Below, piece by piece: positions 17,735-26,904 of a stretch of 64,000 bases of DNA (the stretch's first letter is position 1; every line of letters starts with the position of its first letter). The notes under the pieces were generated by a model, which was given only the letters and a program-made list of their open reading frames with translations, was not told where the DNA came from and searched no databases. The position numbers and the translations under genes are program-made. The stretch covers positions 1,818,001 to 1,882,000 of the forward strand of contig NZ_JAGJBY010000001.1 in NCBI RefSeq assembly GCF_020010905.1, written 5' to 3'. Origin of the DNA: Streptomyces acidiscabies. GTDB lineage: Bacteria; Actinomycetota; Actinomycetes; Streptomycetales; Streptomycetaceae.

Positions 17735-20700
17735 TTGCTGCTCCACAGGTGCTCGAACTGGGTGAAGGCGAGAGCGGTGTCGAAGTTCCGCACGTTGTCG
17801 CGGACGTTGAGGATCAGGCAGGTCTCCTTGCCGCCGTTGCCGGGGCCGCGCAGCCCGCGTCCGATCATCTGTTGGTACACGTTGGGGCTGTACACCGGAC
17901 GCGCGACGACGACGGCCCGGGTGGCGGGAGCGTCGAACCCCTGGGTGAGGACGCCGTAGTTGGTCAGTACCCGGACCCGACCCGACCGGAAATCCTCGAT
18001 GCGGCGGCGCCGATCGTTGGGCGACGTGGTGGAGTCGACGGAGGACGCCGTGATGTCCCGGTCGCGTAGCTTTGCCGCCAGGGTCTTGGCGTGCTCGACC
18101 GATGTCGCGAACACCAGCACCGGCCAGTTGTCCGGCATGCCCGAGATCTCGGCGACGATCCGGGCGCTGCGGTCGTGGTCGTCGGCCAATCGCTTCTCGG
18201 CGGCCCTGGACAGGAAGCTCAACTGCTCGGCGCGCTGCTTCTCGTCCTGGGTCAGGGTGATCGTGCCGCCTTGCAGCAGGCGATGCTCGACCTGCGCCAG
18301 CATGCCGAGCCGTTGCAACTCCGCGTACGCGTCGCTGTCACCGAAGATGTCTTCGTCCAAGCGATGGCCGCCGAAGCGGTTGATCAGCCGGCGGGTCTCG
18401 TCATGGTTGGTGTTGCGGAACGGCGTGGCGGTGAGTCCCAGAAGATGACGGTCGGTACGGGAGGCGGTCAGCCCCAGGTGCGTGAGGATCTCCGTGTAGC
18501 GAGGGGTGATGGCGGTGTGCGCCTCGTCGACGATGACGAGGGCGGCTTTCCGGAGCCAGTCGTAGGAGTCGGCGGCGAGGCAGTTCGGCTGCTGTAGTTT
18601 GGCGTCCGTGGCGACGACCAGGTGCGGTCCGTTCGTGACGGGACCTGCCTCGTGCGACGACCACAGTCTGTTGATCGTCAATGGTGTCTCGGCACCGACC
18701 TTCTCCCAGACGAACTTCCAGCTCTGCACCGCCTGTTCGCACAGCTCCTCGGTCTGCGCGATCCACAGGATGGGCCCGTCGAGCTGTCCCATCTGCTTCA
18801 CCCAGCGGATCACCGCCTCGGCCGTCACACGCGTCTTGCCGGCGCCGGTCGGCAGAGAGAGCATGCCGCGCTGCGGGACCATTCGGTCGAGCATGGTGAA
18901 GACGTTTGTCGCCAGACGCTCCTGGTAGTCGTGCAGACGGGGGAAGTGCCGCGGTCCCTCCACAGTGATCTGCGCGTCCAGCGAGGGGGCCCGAAATCCG
19001 GCGAAGGTGCCGGGGAACCGGAGGTCCGTCACGAACGCCACCGCGTTGGGGGAGCCGGTGAAGGAGGCGGGAGCGTGGGCCGGGTAGAGCTTCTGGAGGT
19101 CTCGGGCGTGTTCCTGGAGGATGCTGTCACCATGCGCGTTGAACGCCATCTGCGCGATACGAAGATCGTCCGGCTCGGCTCCGTCCTTCTCCGCGCGCTC
19201 ACTGTCCAACAGGCCTGCGGGCAGCCGGTCCCGCAGGTTCTCGACACCCAGCAGCAACAGGAGCTTGACCACGTCGTCGTCGCTCTCGCGAACAGCCTTC
19301 AGCGCACTTCTGACCTTCTGGTCCTCCTCCTGGAGCCGTTGCGCCTCCAACACCTGCCGGCATCCGGACTCGCCCATGCGCCAGCGCAGTTCACGGTCCA
19401 CGGCCATCAGGGCTTCGAGTGGATCGGCTGGGGTGAGCACGAGGACCGTCGATCCCTGGAGACTGCTGTTCAGCGTCTTGGGGCGCATGCCTTTCGGGGT
19501 GCGTGTCACCTCTTCGAGGACGGAACACAGTTGCAAGGAGTACTGGTCCACCTGCGAACCGCGCATCTGCCGCAGCGTGGGGTACGCCTCTTTGAGCGCG
19601 ACCGGCTCACCGGCGGGTTCGTGCCGGGTCTCTCGGCTGATCACATCGGCGTACGGCAGCATGCCCCACTGCTTGACGAGCAGCGCGGCGTCCGCGGCGG
19701 ACGCGGTCAGCAGCGCGGCTTGTCCCTCGGCGCGCAACGCTCTGTACTCCTCACCCGACGCGGCGACGGCGATCTCGCCGTCGGGCCGGGTGCCCCACGC
19801 GTCACCGATGCGGCAGCGGGTGAGCGAGTCCTCGGGGAAAGCCACTTCCAGGCGCGTCAGCAGTACGTAGGTGTTGCCGACGAACGCATCGTCTTCGCTG
19901 TTCTGGAGTTTTCCCATGAGCTGGCTCCAGAAGGAGTCGGGCACGTCTTCGACGCTAGTGGCCAGCCCAAGCTTGCGAGCCTTCTCAGCACTGATCCGGG
20001 CGACCGGCAACATGTCGTTGTAGCCGCTCAGTTGAGGGCCGACCGCTTCGTCGAGTGAGCGGATCCCCTGAGAGGTCGCCACCCGACCGTGCTGCTTCAG
20101 CATCCAGCGCATCGGTGAGACGACGGCCTTGCGCGTGCCGACCTGCGCGCCGACCTGCAACGTCCAGCTGTCGACGAGAGCGTCGTCGGGCAGCGCCGCC
20201 AGAAACGCGGCCCGTGCCTCTTCGGACAACCGGGGGAGCAGATGCAACGGCCCGCCGACGGGGGCGCCTTCCAGCTTGATCCGGGCGAGTGTCGGGCGGG
20301 ACGCCTGGTCGGGAAGTTTCGCGCAATACGCCCGGTGCATGGCCTCGTGGTACTGCTCGAACCACGGCTCGCCCTCAGGACGGTGTCCCCCGGTGGGACG
20401 GTCCCTCAATCCCGTCTCGCGGAAGAACGTCATGTCGTCGGAGTGGAAACGAGTGTCGACGGCGACGGACGCATCCGATTCGAGGGTCACGACCGGGCCG
20501 GGCAGGAGGCAGTCGCGCATCGCTCGGAAGCGTCCGTCGGTGGTCCGCACGTACAGCGTGGACGACGGGTCCGGCACACGCTGGGCCACCTCGTGCGACA
20601 GGGCGCTGCTGCCCGCCTGATGGAACAGCTCCCAGAATCGGGTCCACTCCTGCGGGCCGTACGTGCCGAAGCCCTGCTCCAGGACGCTGATGAATCGGCC

Positions 20701-22491
20701 TCGGACGTCGGCGTCGCGGATGCCGAGCACGGTGAGAGCGCCCGCGAGCGACGGGTCAGTGGACAGCGCGGCGGCTGCGTACACGAGGGACTCTCGCAGC
20801 CCGTCCTGATCGGTTCGACGGAACACCTTCCCGACGACCGGGGCCACCATGCCGTGTTCCTCGGTCAGTACGATCCGGGCCGCGCGGGCCTCGTCCGCGA
20901 ACGGCGAGGCCGACTGCACCATGTCGGCGACGATCCGGATCGCGGCGGCCGACGCTGCGGCGGTGCCGTCGGCGACGAGGGCCTCCAACCACTCCCGCAC
21001 CGAGGCGCGTCCACGCTTGACCGCCTTGAGGATGTGCTCCACCTTGCCGGAGCGGGTGTCCGTGGTCTCTGCGGACGGGTGCAGCCAGTTCCCCGGCCGG
21101 CCGGGGTAGGAGTTCCACAGGGTCAGCCAGCGGACCAGCGACTTGTTGTCCTTGCCGAGCGCCGGGTGGACGTTCAGGTCCCGAGGTGTACACAGCAGGC
21201 CGTCCTGGTCGGGCAGAGACGGACGATGGGCGGCTGCCTCCCAGATTCGTTCCGTGAGATAGCGATCCGCCCAACTGACGGTCTCGGACTCGCGGGAGCG
21301 TCCGGGAAGGAGCGGGAGGTACGCGGCCGGGTCCTCGGCGGGCGCCAGTTCGGGCAGGGAATCGACCACCAGCCGAGCGGCGATGCGGATCATTTCCTGG
21401 TTGAACGGGGAGGAGTCCAGCAGGTTCTGCCGGTCCTCGTTGGTCTTCCAGGCCCCGTTGAGGATTCCGCCGAGTGTCATCTCGTACTTGGTCGGGAAGA
21501 ACGACCAGAACCTTCCCCGTCCCTTGGGGACGGACAGGAGTTCGGCGGAGTTCCCCCTCTCGTACTCGCGCACGGCCCAGGAGATGTCGAGGGAGACTCG
21601 GTCGTGCAACTCGCCCGCGCTGGAACGGGCGACGTCGGTCGGCTGGTGCGTGAGAGTGAAGACTCGCCAACGGCTGACCGACGGGTGCCGCCCGGGGCGC
21701 TCCTCGCGTACGGTGCGCAGGCTTCCGTCCTGCTCCACGGTGAGGGTCCGTCGTACGACGGGACGCGGACGACGGTCTTCCAGGACTACTTTGCCCACGT
21801 GCGGGGAGAAGAGTTGGAACCCTGCGGGGAACTCCTCCCGACCGCCCGCTGAGGGTCCACCGTGCATGTCCTGGCCGAGCCGTTCGGCGGCGTCGCTGAG
21901 CAGGGGCAGACGAACGACCGTGGTGGCCCAGCCCAGGAGTTCGTCCAGCACGGGGTCGACGGCACGTTCGGCGCTCTCGTCCAATGGACGGGCCATGCGC
22001 AGTACCGGAGACTCGAACTCCGCGTCGAACCGGGCCCTGACCTCGGGGACGGAGCGGATCTGGTCGTGGGACCACTCGCGATCGAAACCGAAGCAGCCGG
22101 TGCGGCTGAAGAATTGGGGGGCGTCGGTCACGACGAGTACGGATTTCACACCGACACCGAAACGCCCGATCTGGCCGCCGCGTTTGCGCGACATGCTCAT
22201 TCGGAGAATGGTCTCGGCCCCCTCAGGAGTGACAGGAGTTCCCTCGTTCGCGCAATAGAGGTGGGTGTCCGTGAGTACGACGTGGGTGGTACCCCCGGGC
22301 TCGTCCGCGATTTCGTCGGCGGCGTTCTGGACCAGTTCGAAGAGTTGCCGGTCGCCGTACCCGCCCTGGGTGATGCGCCTCTCCCCGTTTGCATGCTCCG
22401 TGATGAGGTCGGGATCGACGGCGTACGTCTTGAGAACACGGGCGGACTGATCGAGCACGGTCTTGACCACGGCTGTCGGTTCAGGAGACAA
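17731..22491 (-). CDS. giant GHKL-ATPase / SF2 helicase fusion protein
   Basis: 1586 residues from TTG 22491 (GGACGGAG just upstream); GTG 22470 is the alternative. The N-terminus is a GHKL (Hsp90/sacsin-like) ATPase: N-box LFELVQNAADEI (about residues 50-61), NEGTPVT (about 80) and G2 box GRFGVGVKSVL (about 107). A long middle region of about 900 residues has no recognised domain. The C-terminus is a type III-restriction/DEAD-like SF2 helicase: Walker A PTGAGKT (about 1212), VDEAHT (about 1320), GLTATP, and motif VI QMIGRGLRG (about 1545). It is the first gene of the leftward operon. It may be the sensor-motor of the system; this is inference. Confidence 0.85.
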   Translation of the reverse strand: MSPEPTAVVKTVLDQSARVLKTYAVDPDLITEHANGERRITQGGYGDRQLFELVQNAADEIADEPGGTTHVVLTDTHLYCANEGTPVTPEGAETILRMSMSRKRGGQIGRFGVGVKSVLVVTDAPQFFSRTGCFGFDREWSHDQIRSVPEVRARFDAEFESPVLRMARPLDESAERAVDPVLDELLGWATTVVRLPLLSDAAERLGQDMHGGPSAGGREEFPAGFQLFSPHVGKVVLEDRRPRPVVRRTLTVEQDGSLRTVREERPGRHPSVSRWRVFTLTHQPTDVARSSAGELHDRVSLDISWAVREYERGNSAELLSVPKGRGRFWSFFPTKYEMTLGGILNGAWKTNEDRQNLLDSSPFNQEMIRIAARLVVDSLPELAPAEDPAAYLPLLPGRSRESETVSWADRYLTERIWEAAAHRPSLPDQDGLLCTPRDLNVHPALGKDNKSLVRWLTLWNSYPGRPGNWLHPSAETTDTRSGKVEHILKAVKRGRASVREWLEALVADGTAAASAAAIRIVADMVQSASPFADEARAARIVLTEEHGMVAPVVGKVFRRTDQDGLRESLVYAAAALSTDPSLAGALTVLGIRDADVRGRFISVLEQGFGTYGPQEWTRFWELFHQAGSSALSHEVAQRVPDPSSTLYVRTTDGRFRAMRDCLLPGPVVTLESDASVAVDTRFHSDDMTFFRETGLRDRPTGGHRPEGEPWFEQYHEAMHRAYCAKLPDQASRPTLARIKLEGAPVGGPLHLLPRLSEEARAAFLAALPDDALVDSWTLQVGAQVGTRKAVVSPMRWMLKQHGRVATSQGIRSLDEAVGPQLSGYNDMLPVARISAEKARKLGLATSVEDVPDSFWSQLMGKLQNSEDDAFVGNTYVLLTRLEVAFPEDSLTRCRIGDAWGTRPDGEIAVAASGEEYRALRAEGQAALLTASAADAALLVKQWGMLPYADVISRETRHEPAGEPVALKEAYPTLRQMRGSQVDQYSLQLCSVLEEVTRTPKGMRPKTLNSSLQGSTVLVLTPADPLEALMAVDRELRWRMGESGCRQVLEAQRLQEEDQKVRSALKAVRESDDDVVKLLLLLGVENLRDRLPAGLLDSERAEKDGAEPDDLRIAQMAFNAHGDSILQEHARDLQKLYPAHAPASFTGSPNAVAFVTDLRFPGTFAGFRAPSLDAQITVEGPRHFPRLHDYQERLATNVFTMLDRMVPQRGMLSLPTGAGKTRVTAEAVIRWVKQMGQLDGPILWIAQTEELCEQAVQSWKFVWEKVGAETPLTINRLWSSHEAGPVTNGPHLVVATDAKLQQPNCLAADSYDWLRKAALVIVDEAHTAITPRYTEILTHLGLTASRTDRHLLGLTATPFRNTNHDETRRLINRFGGHRLDEDIFGDSDAYAELQRLGMLAQVEHRLLQGGTITLTQDEKQRAEQLSFLSRAAEKRLADDHDRSARIVAEISGMPDNWPVLVFATSVEHAKTLAAKLRDRDITASSVDSTTSPNDRRRRIEDFRSGRVRVLTNYGVLTQGFDAPATRAVVVARPVYSPNVYQQMIGRGLRGPGNGGKETCLILNVRDNVRNFDTALAFTQFEHLWSSK

Positions 22492-22837
22492 AGGGCTCCG
22501 TCCTGAGGTGATGTGCGGGTGATTGCACGGACGCGGTCGCGGTGGGGGACGGTTCCGCCGGTGAGGAAGTCGCAGAGAAAAAAGTGCGAGGGAAACGCGG
22601 CACACTCCTACCGTAATTTCGGAAAAAGGTTTCTTCCGAGACGGGTGGGGCCGCTGAACTGAGGCTACCCGGCGTTGTCTTGGGCGTGCAAGGGGAGACG
22701 GAGATACGTTTGCCGGGCAGCGAAAAAAAGGGCAAAGGGTATGTAAAGGCGGGGAATCTCGCACTGTTGTACTGTTCTCTCGATCGAGAAGCTTGTCAAA
22801 AAACCTTTGACAAGCTGTTTTTGTCAAAGACGGGGTT
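22492..22837. promoter_or_regulatory. divergent control region of the defence island
   Basis: 346 bp without a gene between the two divergent operons. It is clearly AT-richer than the rest of the window, with A-runs at about 22579 and 22728. It must contain both promoters. The operator-like repeats lie at the right end beside the XRE-ATPase gene (see the separate entry). Confidence 0.65.
22778..22828. promoter_or_regulatory. operator: palindrome plus inverted repeat and third half-site
   Basis: TCTCGATCGAGA (22778-22789) is a perfect 12-bp palindrome. Directly after it, AGCTTGTCAAA (22790-22800) and TTTGACAAGCT (22806-22816) are perfect 11-bp arms around AAACC. A further TTGTCAAA half-site follows at 22821-22828, 9 bp before the ATG at 22838. 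The adjacent gene has a Cro/C1-type HTH, so autoregulation with control of the divergent operon is likely. A TTGACA at 22807-22812 could also serve as a -35 box. Confidence 0.7.
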
Positions 22838-25021
22838 ATGGTGGGCCCACTGTCCGAACGCGCACCGCGCAGAACCCGGGAGCAGGTGACCGTGGAAGCA
22901 GGCGAGGATTTCGGCCCATGGCTGGCACGGCAGTTGACGTTGGCCGACATGACGCAGACCGAACTCGCTCTGGCCGTCGACGTGACACGTGCGGCGGTCT
23001 CGGCATGGATCACCGGTCGAGCCACCCCACGCCCTGAGACGATCGAGCGCATCGCGCGGGCCCTGAACACAGATCTGGCCACGGTGCACACCCGCACCAC
23101 CGACACGCGGGCCGGCCTTCCTGTCGGCTGGTACCACCGTCCCGGACACGCCGACGGCGGGCGGGAGTTGGGCAACGCCGCCGCGTTCGCCTTCGACGCC
23201 GACGTGTCGGTGCTGGCCAGGGAGACCTGTCAGAACAGCCTCGACGAGCGGCTCGTCGCCGACGGTCGCCCCGTGCAGGTGCGTTACACCCTGCACGAGC
23301 TCACGGGCGAGGCCCTGGCGAACTTCCGGGAGGCCGTCCAGTGGGACAGACTCCTTCCGCACTACGAGGCCGCCGCCGCACAGGAGCAGAAGGTCGGCAG
23401 GGTCATCGGCGCCGGACTGCGTGACATGTACGAGCACGACCGGCTCGTACTGCTGAGGGTGGACGACTACAACGCGGCCGGACTCACGGGGGACGACTAC
23501 GGGGACGGTCGTTTCGCGGCGGTGGTGAGACGCCAGCTCGACAGCCACAAGTCCGGTGGCTCGGCGGGCGGTTCGTACGGGTTGGGCAAGGCCACACTGT
23601 GGGCCACCAGCCGGCTGGGCCTCGTTCTCATGAACTCCACGTTGTCCGAGCCGCACGAAGGTCGTACCGAGCGTCGGCTCGTCGGGCGCCTCGACCTGCC
23701 GTGGCGTCAGGTCGACGGGAAGCCGTGGGCCGGACCGGCGTGGCTCGGGCGCGCCGATCCCAATTCGCCAGGAGCCGCGGTGGCCCGCTCGTGGTGGGCC
23801 GACGAAGGCACCGTCGAATCCCTGTACCTGAAACGGGACAGCGGTGAGCCGGGGACGTCCTTCCTCATCGTGGGGGCCCACGATGTGGCGAGTCTCGCCA
23901 CGGACGGTTCCACGACCGAGGGGGACGAGGGCGAGGACGACGACAGCATCCAGCGGATGCATCACCGGCTGGTCCGAGCCCTGGGCAAGAACTTCTGGGC
24001 TGCGATGACAGGGGGCGCCGAGAGGCCGCCTCTTCTGGAGGCTTCCGTCCGCACCTTCCGCAACGGCGCCGTCGTCCTCGCGGAGGAACGCGTGGACCCC
24101 GCGGTCGCCCAGCCCTCCCGCACCAGAGCCCTGAAGGCGTTCCTCGACGGTACGACCGTGGAGCAGCTCACGGAGGCAGGGCAAGTGACCGCGACCACCG
24201 TGCCTCTGAACCTGCCGGCTCGTGGCAACGGGCGGGCGTCGTCGGGCGAACACCGCGCCGTGCTCCTCGTGACGGACGCCGAGGACGCGGACGGCAGGCC
24301 CAACCGGGTCGTCTCGATGCGCGGAAACCGGATGACGGTGCGAGACACCGCGGTTCCCGGGCTGTCGATGTCCGTCAACCCCTTTCAGGCCGTGCTGCTG
24401 ACCGGTGATGCCGCAGGGCCGAACGCCCCGTTCGCCACCGAGGCCGAGGAGTTCCTGCGTGCGGCCGAGCCTCCGGAGCACAACAAGTGGGGGCAGACCG
24501 AGGAGTTGACGCTCACCTACTCTCCGTCGGCCTACCGGCGGATCAACTACCTCACCAGGGACACCAATGCGGCGATCAAGGAACTGGTGGCCCGGCCCAA
24601 GAAGAAGACCAAGGCGGGCGGCGGGCGGTTGGCTCCCAAACTGGCGGTCGGAGGGGCGAAGAAGCAGCGTCGACTCACGGCCGCGACACTGCCCGTGCTG
24701 GAGGACCTGGACGCGCGGGTCCTCGACGACGGCGCCTGGCAGGTGATCGGCGAGATCAGGATTCCCACCGGAGGCCAGTCCTGGCGGCTTGTCCCGGTGG
24801 CCAAGTTCGATGTGCGTTCGGGGCCTCGTCCCACCATCGCGTGGGCCGAACTCGCGGGTGTGGACGGCTGTCGGGTGGTGGACGGCAGCCTGAGCTTCGC
24901 AGAGGGGGCGCGGACCGCGACGTTCCGAGGCGTGACCGACCCCGCCACTCACGCGGTCCGGACGAGCCTGAGCGGTCTCGTCATCGAACTCCGTGCAGGT
25001 GAAGGGGAATCGCTGTCATGA
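22838..25021 (+). CDS. XRE-HTH / GHKL-type ATPase fusion
   Basis: 727 residues from ATG 22838. Residues about 33-85 are a Cro/C1-type HTH (MTQTELALAVDVTRAAVSAW). A GHKL-like ATPase follows: N-box-like LARETCQNSLDE (about 125-136) and a glycine-rich lid GGSAGGSYGLGKATLW (about 240-255). The C-terminal 130 residues look beta-rich and are unassigned, after a basic linker (ARPKKKTKAGGGR, about 588-600). HTH and ATPase in one chain suggest a regulator or DNA sensor switched by ATP. It is the first gene of the rightward operon and sits beside a strong operator. It is distinct from the ATPase of the giant fusion protein. Confidence 0.8.
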   Translation: MVGPLSERAPRRTREQVTVEAGEDFGPWLARQLTLADMTQTELALAVDVTRAAVSAWITGRATPRPETIERIARALNTDLATVHTRTTDTRAGLPVGWYHRPGHADGGRELGNAAAFAFDADVSVLARETCQNSLDERLVADGRPVQVRYTLHELTGEALANFREAVQWDRLLPHYEAAAAQEQKVGRVIGAGLRDMYEHDRLVLLRVDDYNAAGLTGDDYGDGRFAAVVRRQLDSHKSGGSAGGSYGLGKATLWATSRLGLVLMNSTLSEPHEGRTERRLVGRLDLPWRQVDGKPWAGPAWLGRADPNSPGAAVARSWWADEGTVESLYLKRDSGEPGTSFLIVGAHDVASLATDGSTTEGDEGEDDDSIQRMHHRLVRALGKNFWAAMTGGAERPPLLEASVRTFRNGAVVLAEERVDPAVAQPSRTRALKAFLDGTTVEQLTEAGQVTATTVPLNLPARGNGRASSGEHRAVLLVTDAEDADGRPNRVVSMRGNRMTVRDTAVPGLSMSVNPFQAVLLTGDAAGPNAPFATEAEEFLRAAEPPEHNKWGQTEELTLTYSPSAYRRINYLTRDTNAAIKELVARPKKKTKAGGGRLAPKLAVGGAKKQRRLTAATLPVLEDLDARVLDDGAWQVIGEIRIPTGGQSWRLVPVAKFDVRSGPRPTIAWAELAGVDGCRVVDGSLSFAEGARTATFRGVTDPATHAVRTSLSGLVIELRAGEGESLS

Positions 25022-26010
25022 AGGCTTTTCCGTACCGGCGCCCGAGCGGCACGGTCTCGCTGAGGGTGGACGCTGTCTGCGTCAAGGCACCCGAGCAGCC
25101 TCGGGAACAACTCGACGCACGAGCCCGATCCGTCGTCGAGCGCGTCGTGGCGCTCGGCCTCGCGGAGACGGAGGACTGGGAAACGGCGACCCTGACCGTG
25201 TCGGCGACGATTCCGTCGAAGGTCACCGAGCCGGCCGGTCCGTGGTCCGACGCGATGGTTGTCGCGGTACTCACGGACAGGACCACCAACACGCGTGTCA
25301 CGGCCGGCCTCGCGCCCGAGGCAGAAGGCGGCCGTGAATGGTGCGGTGACCTTCAGGTCCTGCGTGCCGACCTCTTCGACCGGGCAGCACTGACGGTTCA
25401 GGTGGTCGCGACCGTCGACGGCGTGCCCGGACGGATCATCGCGGAGGCGGCTGACGACTGGATCGTCGATGTGCGGAGCGACACTCCTACGCGAGAGCAG
25501 AGCCTCGATGTCAAGGAGCTCGGGTTCACCAAGGGGCCACGCTGGTTGCAGAAGTTCACCGATGCCCCGTGGATCGTGAACGCGTCAGGAAACCTGCCGA
25601 CTGTGTACATCAACACCGACTTCGAAGGTATGACGGACATTCTCGGCGCTGAGGGGCGAGGACCCGAGGGGCTGGTCAATGAACTGATGGTCGCTCAGAT
25701 GGCCGCAGATGTGTGGATCGCCGTGTTCCACTCGGCCATCGGGGACTTGGAGATGGAGGACGACGGGACACCGCTCTTCCCGCACGGTTGGCAGGGAGAG
25801 GTCCTCAGGGAGATGCTTCCCGATGTCGCGCCGGACCGGAACCTGGAGGACGCCTTGCGTGAGGTGCATCGCGGTCGTGTGGGTGCGACGGGCTGGACCG
25901 AACTGCAACCACGCATCCAGTACGCCGCGATGCGTAGAGCCGCAGTGCCTAGGGCACTCTCGGAGACCGTGCATGGTCTCGACAAGCTCAAGCGTGAGGA
26001 CGAGGCATGA
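25018..26010 (+). CDS. unknown protein of the island, partner of the XRE-ATPase
   Basis: 330 residues; ATG overlaps the preceding stop (ATGA). I recognise no family. The N-terminal half is beta-rich with alternating hydrophobic residues (VSLRVDAV, ATLTVSATI, ALTVQVVATV) and the C-terminal half is helical (GLVNELMVAQMAADVWIAVFHSAIG). There is no signal peptide, membrane segment or obvious catalytic motif. Strict coupling to the ATPase gene suggests a complex with it. Confidence 0.7.
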   Translation: MKAFPYRRPSGTVSLRVDAVCVKAPEQPREQLDARARSVVERVVALGLAETEDWETATLTVSATIPSKVTEPAGPWSDAMVVAVLTDRTTNTRVTAGLAPEAEGGREWCGDLQVLRADLFDRAALTVQVVATVDGVPGRIIAEAADDWIVDVRSDTPTREQSLDVKELGFTKGPRWLQKFTDAPWIVNASGNLPTVYINTDFEGMTDILGAEGRGPEGLVNELMVAQMAADVWIAVFHSAIGDLEMEDDGTPLFPHGWQGEVLREMLPDVAPDRNLEDALREVHRGRVGATGWTELQPRIQYAAMRRAAVPRALSETVHGLDKLKREDEA

Positions 26011-26891
26011 CGGAGAAGCCCGACTACCTGCCCGGGCACATGGCGAGGCTCACCGACGAGGAAGCGGTGCGTTTCATCACGGAGGGCTTGTTGTCCGGGA
26101 AGGACAACGTTCCGGTGATCGCTCTCAACCAAGCCGTGGAGGCACTGCCCGAGACTCCCCGTCGGCGACTGCGCGCACTTCGGGACCTGATCGACGACGC
26201 CATGTATGCGTACCGGGACGGGAAGCCGACCCAGGTGGATGCATGGCTCGCGCCCCGTCTCCACGCGCTCCTCCGCCTGACCCGAGCGGAGGCGGCAGAC
26301 TCCGCGCTGTGGAACTACCTGGCACTGGGCGTCGCTCCTGACTTCGTGGTCTGGCGACATTTCAACGAAACCAGGAAGAAGGTCAACGCCAGGTACTTCA
26401 AGGGCCCATACCACAAGCAGGCGTTCGCTCGTCTGTGGTGGTCGGCCGAACTGTTCCGGGACGGGGACGACTATCAACCTGTCGTCACGGCCTGTAGGAA
26501 CCAGGACATGTTGAACACGGTACTGAGGTTGGACGTCATCGACCATCGGCCCACGGCGCAGGCGTTGGTTCGGCTGATGGGGAGAGAGGTCGTACGGACC
26601 GGTCGTGATGCGAATGCCTTGGGCAAGGCCGTCAACGCCGCAGCGGCGACAGTGATGTACGACGTCCTGGCACCGGACGTGGGGCGGGACACCGGAGCTG
26701 TGCGGAGATGGGTCGACGAGGGTGACACCACGGGTTCCTCCGTGAGCCGTCGATCGCTTCCTCAGGGACCTGCCGAAGAGAGAACCCCTGAGGGCGCGGT
26801 GGAACGCTTGACCGAACTTTTCGCGGAACTCTTCGCCGAGACGCCGGTACGAGGGAAGGAAGAGAGCGAGGGCAGGGCGGAGGAGGACTGA
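26007..26891 (+). CDS. unknown helical protein (possibly DUF6339-like)
   Basis: 294 residues; ATG overlaps the preceding stop (ATGA). It is largely helical, with conserved-looking aromatic stretches LWNYLALGVAPDFVVWRHF (about 103-121) and FARLWWSAELFRDG. This resembles the DUF6339 group, but I hold that loosely. The last 50 residues are acidic and probably disordered. As the last gene of the rightward operon it converges on the methyltransferase gene with a 13-bp gap. Function unknown. Confidence 0.65.
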   Translation: MTEKPDYLPGHMARLTDEEAVRFITEGLLSGKDNVPVIALNQAVEALPETPRRRLRALRDLIDDAMYAYRDGKPTQVDAWLAPRLHALLRLTRAEAADSALWNYLALGVAPDFVVWRHFNETRKKVNARYFKGPYHKQAFARLWWSAELFRDGDDYQPVVTACRNQDMLNTVLRLDVIDHRPTAQALVRLMGREVVRTGRDANALGKAVNAAAATVMYDVLAPDVGRDTGAVRRWVDEGDTTGSSVSRRSLPQGPAEERTPEGAVERLTELFAELFAETPVRGKEESEGRAEED

Positions 26892-26904
26892 CCCGAATCT
26901 CTCG

